Positions 5,249-5,881 of a stretch of DNA of 5,881 nucleotides are shown piece after piece. Source of the stretch: an uncultured Actinomycetes bacterium. GTDB lineage: Bacteria > Actinomycetota > Actinomycetes > S36-B12. The DNA is taken from assembly GCA_905181745.1 (NCBI GenBank), contig CAJIYV010000093.1:1-5881 (forward strand). The letters are read 5' to 3'. The first letter of the stretch is position 1. Each line of letters starts with the position of its first letter. The notes below the pieces were generated by a model. The model did not search any database. It saw nothing but the letters and a program-made list of their open reading frames with translations, and was not told the origin of the DNA. The position numbers and the translations under genes were made by a program.

Positions 5249-5881
5249 ATGTCGCAGCCACGCATAACTATCGGTGATTTCGAGCCCAGTGTGATTGTTG
5301 AGGGGGCTCGTACCCCGGTTGGGCGGTTACAAGGCGCACTCAAGTCATTTTCTGCCGTTCAGCTGGGCGGAGTTGCGATTGCGGGGGCGCTTGAGCGTTC
5401 CGGCGTTCCGGCATCGGAAGTGGATTACGTAGTCATGGGCCAGGTATTGCAGGCCGGGGCTGGACAAATCGCTGCGCGACAGGCGGCGGTGCTGGGCGGT
5501 GTGAGCATGGATGTCCCGGCAATCACAATTAACAAAGTGTGCCTATCTGGACTTGACGCAATTGCCTTGGCAGACCAACTGATCCGAGCTGGTGAGGCCG
5601 AGTGCATCGTAGCTGGGGGAATGGAGTCGATGAGCCAAGCTCCTCATTTGCTCATCGGCTCACGCGACGGAGTTAAATTTGGCGATTGGAATTTAATCGA
5701 TTCCATGGCCTTTGATGGACTCACTTGTGCCTTCGATCAGGAGGCCATGGGGGCAGCCACCGATCGCTTTAACGAGCGCTACAGCCTCACTCGAGAGGAG
5801 CAAGACGAAGTTGCGGCTCTATCCCATCAGCGCGCATATGGTGCGCGCACACTTTTGGAAAGCGAAATAGTCCCCGTGCAC
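5249..5881 (+). CDS. Acetyl-CoA acetyltransferase (thiolase), N-terminal part (3' end outside window)
   Basis: A biosynthetic-type thiolase that condenses two acetyl-CoA to acetoacetyl-CoA, or the reverse. 211 codons are visible, about half of a normal ~390-400-aa thiolase, and the frame is open to the last base. The ATG is preceded by AAGGAG (5238-5243) with a 5-nt spacer, the clearest ribosome site in the window. Visible motifs are VEGARTPVGRLQGAL (17-31), the substrate-loop stretch QAGAGQIAARQAA (68-80), the acyl-accepting Cys98 in NKVCLSGLDAI, and AGGMESMSQAPHLL. The bases after the Cys read LSG rather than the more common GSG, as I recall for an actinobacterial subgroup. The C-terminal His and second Cys lie outside the window. 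It is divergent from the epimerase-ccr operon and would supply its C4 precursor, which favours acetoacetyl-CoA synthesis over fatty-acid breakdown. Confidence 0.94.
   Translation, partial: MSQPRITIGDFEPSVIVEGARTPVGRLQGALKSFSAVQLGGVAIAGALERSGVPASEVDYVVMGQVLQAGAGQIAARQAAVLGGVSMDVPAITINKVCLSGLDAIALADQLIRAGEAECIVAGGMESMSQAPHLLIGSRDGVKFGDWNLIDSMAFDGLTCAFDQEAMGAATDRFNERYSLTREEQDEVAALSHQRAYGARTLLESEIVPVH

Overview
The window reads as a compact chromosomal segment of an actinobacterium. The evidence is: the end of a NucS-type mismatch endonuclease gene (NucS is found in Actinobacteria and some archaea); a 94-aa CPGC-type protein of a kind I recognise only from actinobacterial genomes; frequent GTG starts; and acyl-CoA genes that resemble Streptomyces/Mycobacterium versions. 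Base composition looks balanced by eye, well below soil streptomycetes, and genes are tightly packed with gaps of 2-53 nt. A streamlined aquatic actinobacterium would fit, but that is inference. No RNA gene, CRISPR array, insertion sequence or other mobile element is visible, and no gene-free stretch exceeds 60 bases.

Layout. Plus strand, 1-3230: the 3' part of nucS; a 588-aa tandem-duplicated 3-hydroxyacyl-CoA (3-hydroxybutyryl-CoA) dehydrogenase; a small putative zinc-binding protein; and an alpha/beta hydrolase that overlaps it by 4 nt. Minus strand, 5195-3233: a methylmalonyl/ethylmalonyl-CoA epimerase, a tiny two-helix membrane protein overlapping its end, and crotonyl-CoA carboxylase/reductase (ccr). 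The ccr stop lies 2 nt from the hydrolase stop (convergent). Plus strand from 5249: an acetyl-CoA acetyltransferase cut by the window end, divergent from the epimerase across a 53-nt gap that contains a symmetric candidate bidirectional promoter.

How the genes work together. Thiolase (2 acetyl-CoA to acetoacetyl-CoA), 3-hydroxybutyryl-CoA dehydrogenase, a crotonase (not in the window), Ccr (crotonyl-CoA + CO2 + NADPH to (2S)-ethylmalonyl-CoA) and the epimerase (2S to 2R) form the front half of the ethylmalonyl-CoA pathway. That pathway either assimilates acetyl-CoA without a glyoxylate shunt or makes ethylmalonyl-CoA extender units. All four CO2-anchoring residues known from a characterised Ccr are present at the expected spacing, so this is very probably a true carboxylase. 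The main points for a second look are: the two halves of the dehydrogenase carry different cofactor signatures; an unstudied two-TM microprotein sits inside the epimerase-ccr operon; the divergent promoter shares overlapping -10 elements and may give a leaderless epimerase mRNA; and the epimerase has Gln-Gln where many relatives have His-His. I see no wholly unknown system; the novelty is in the arrangement and these details.
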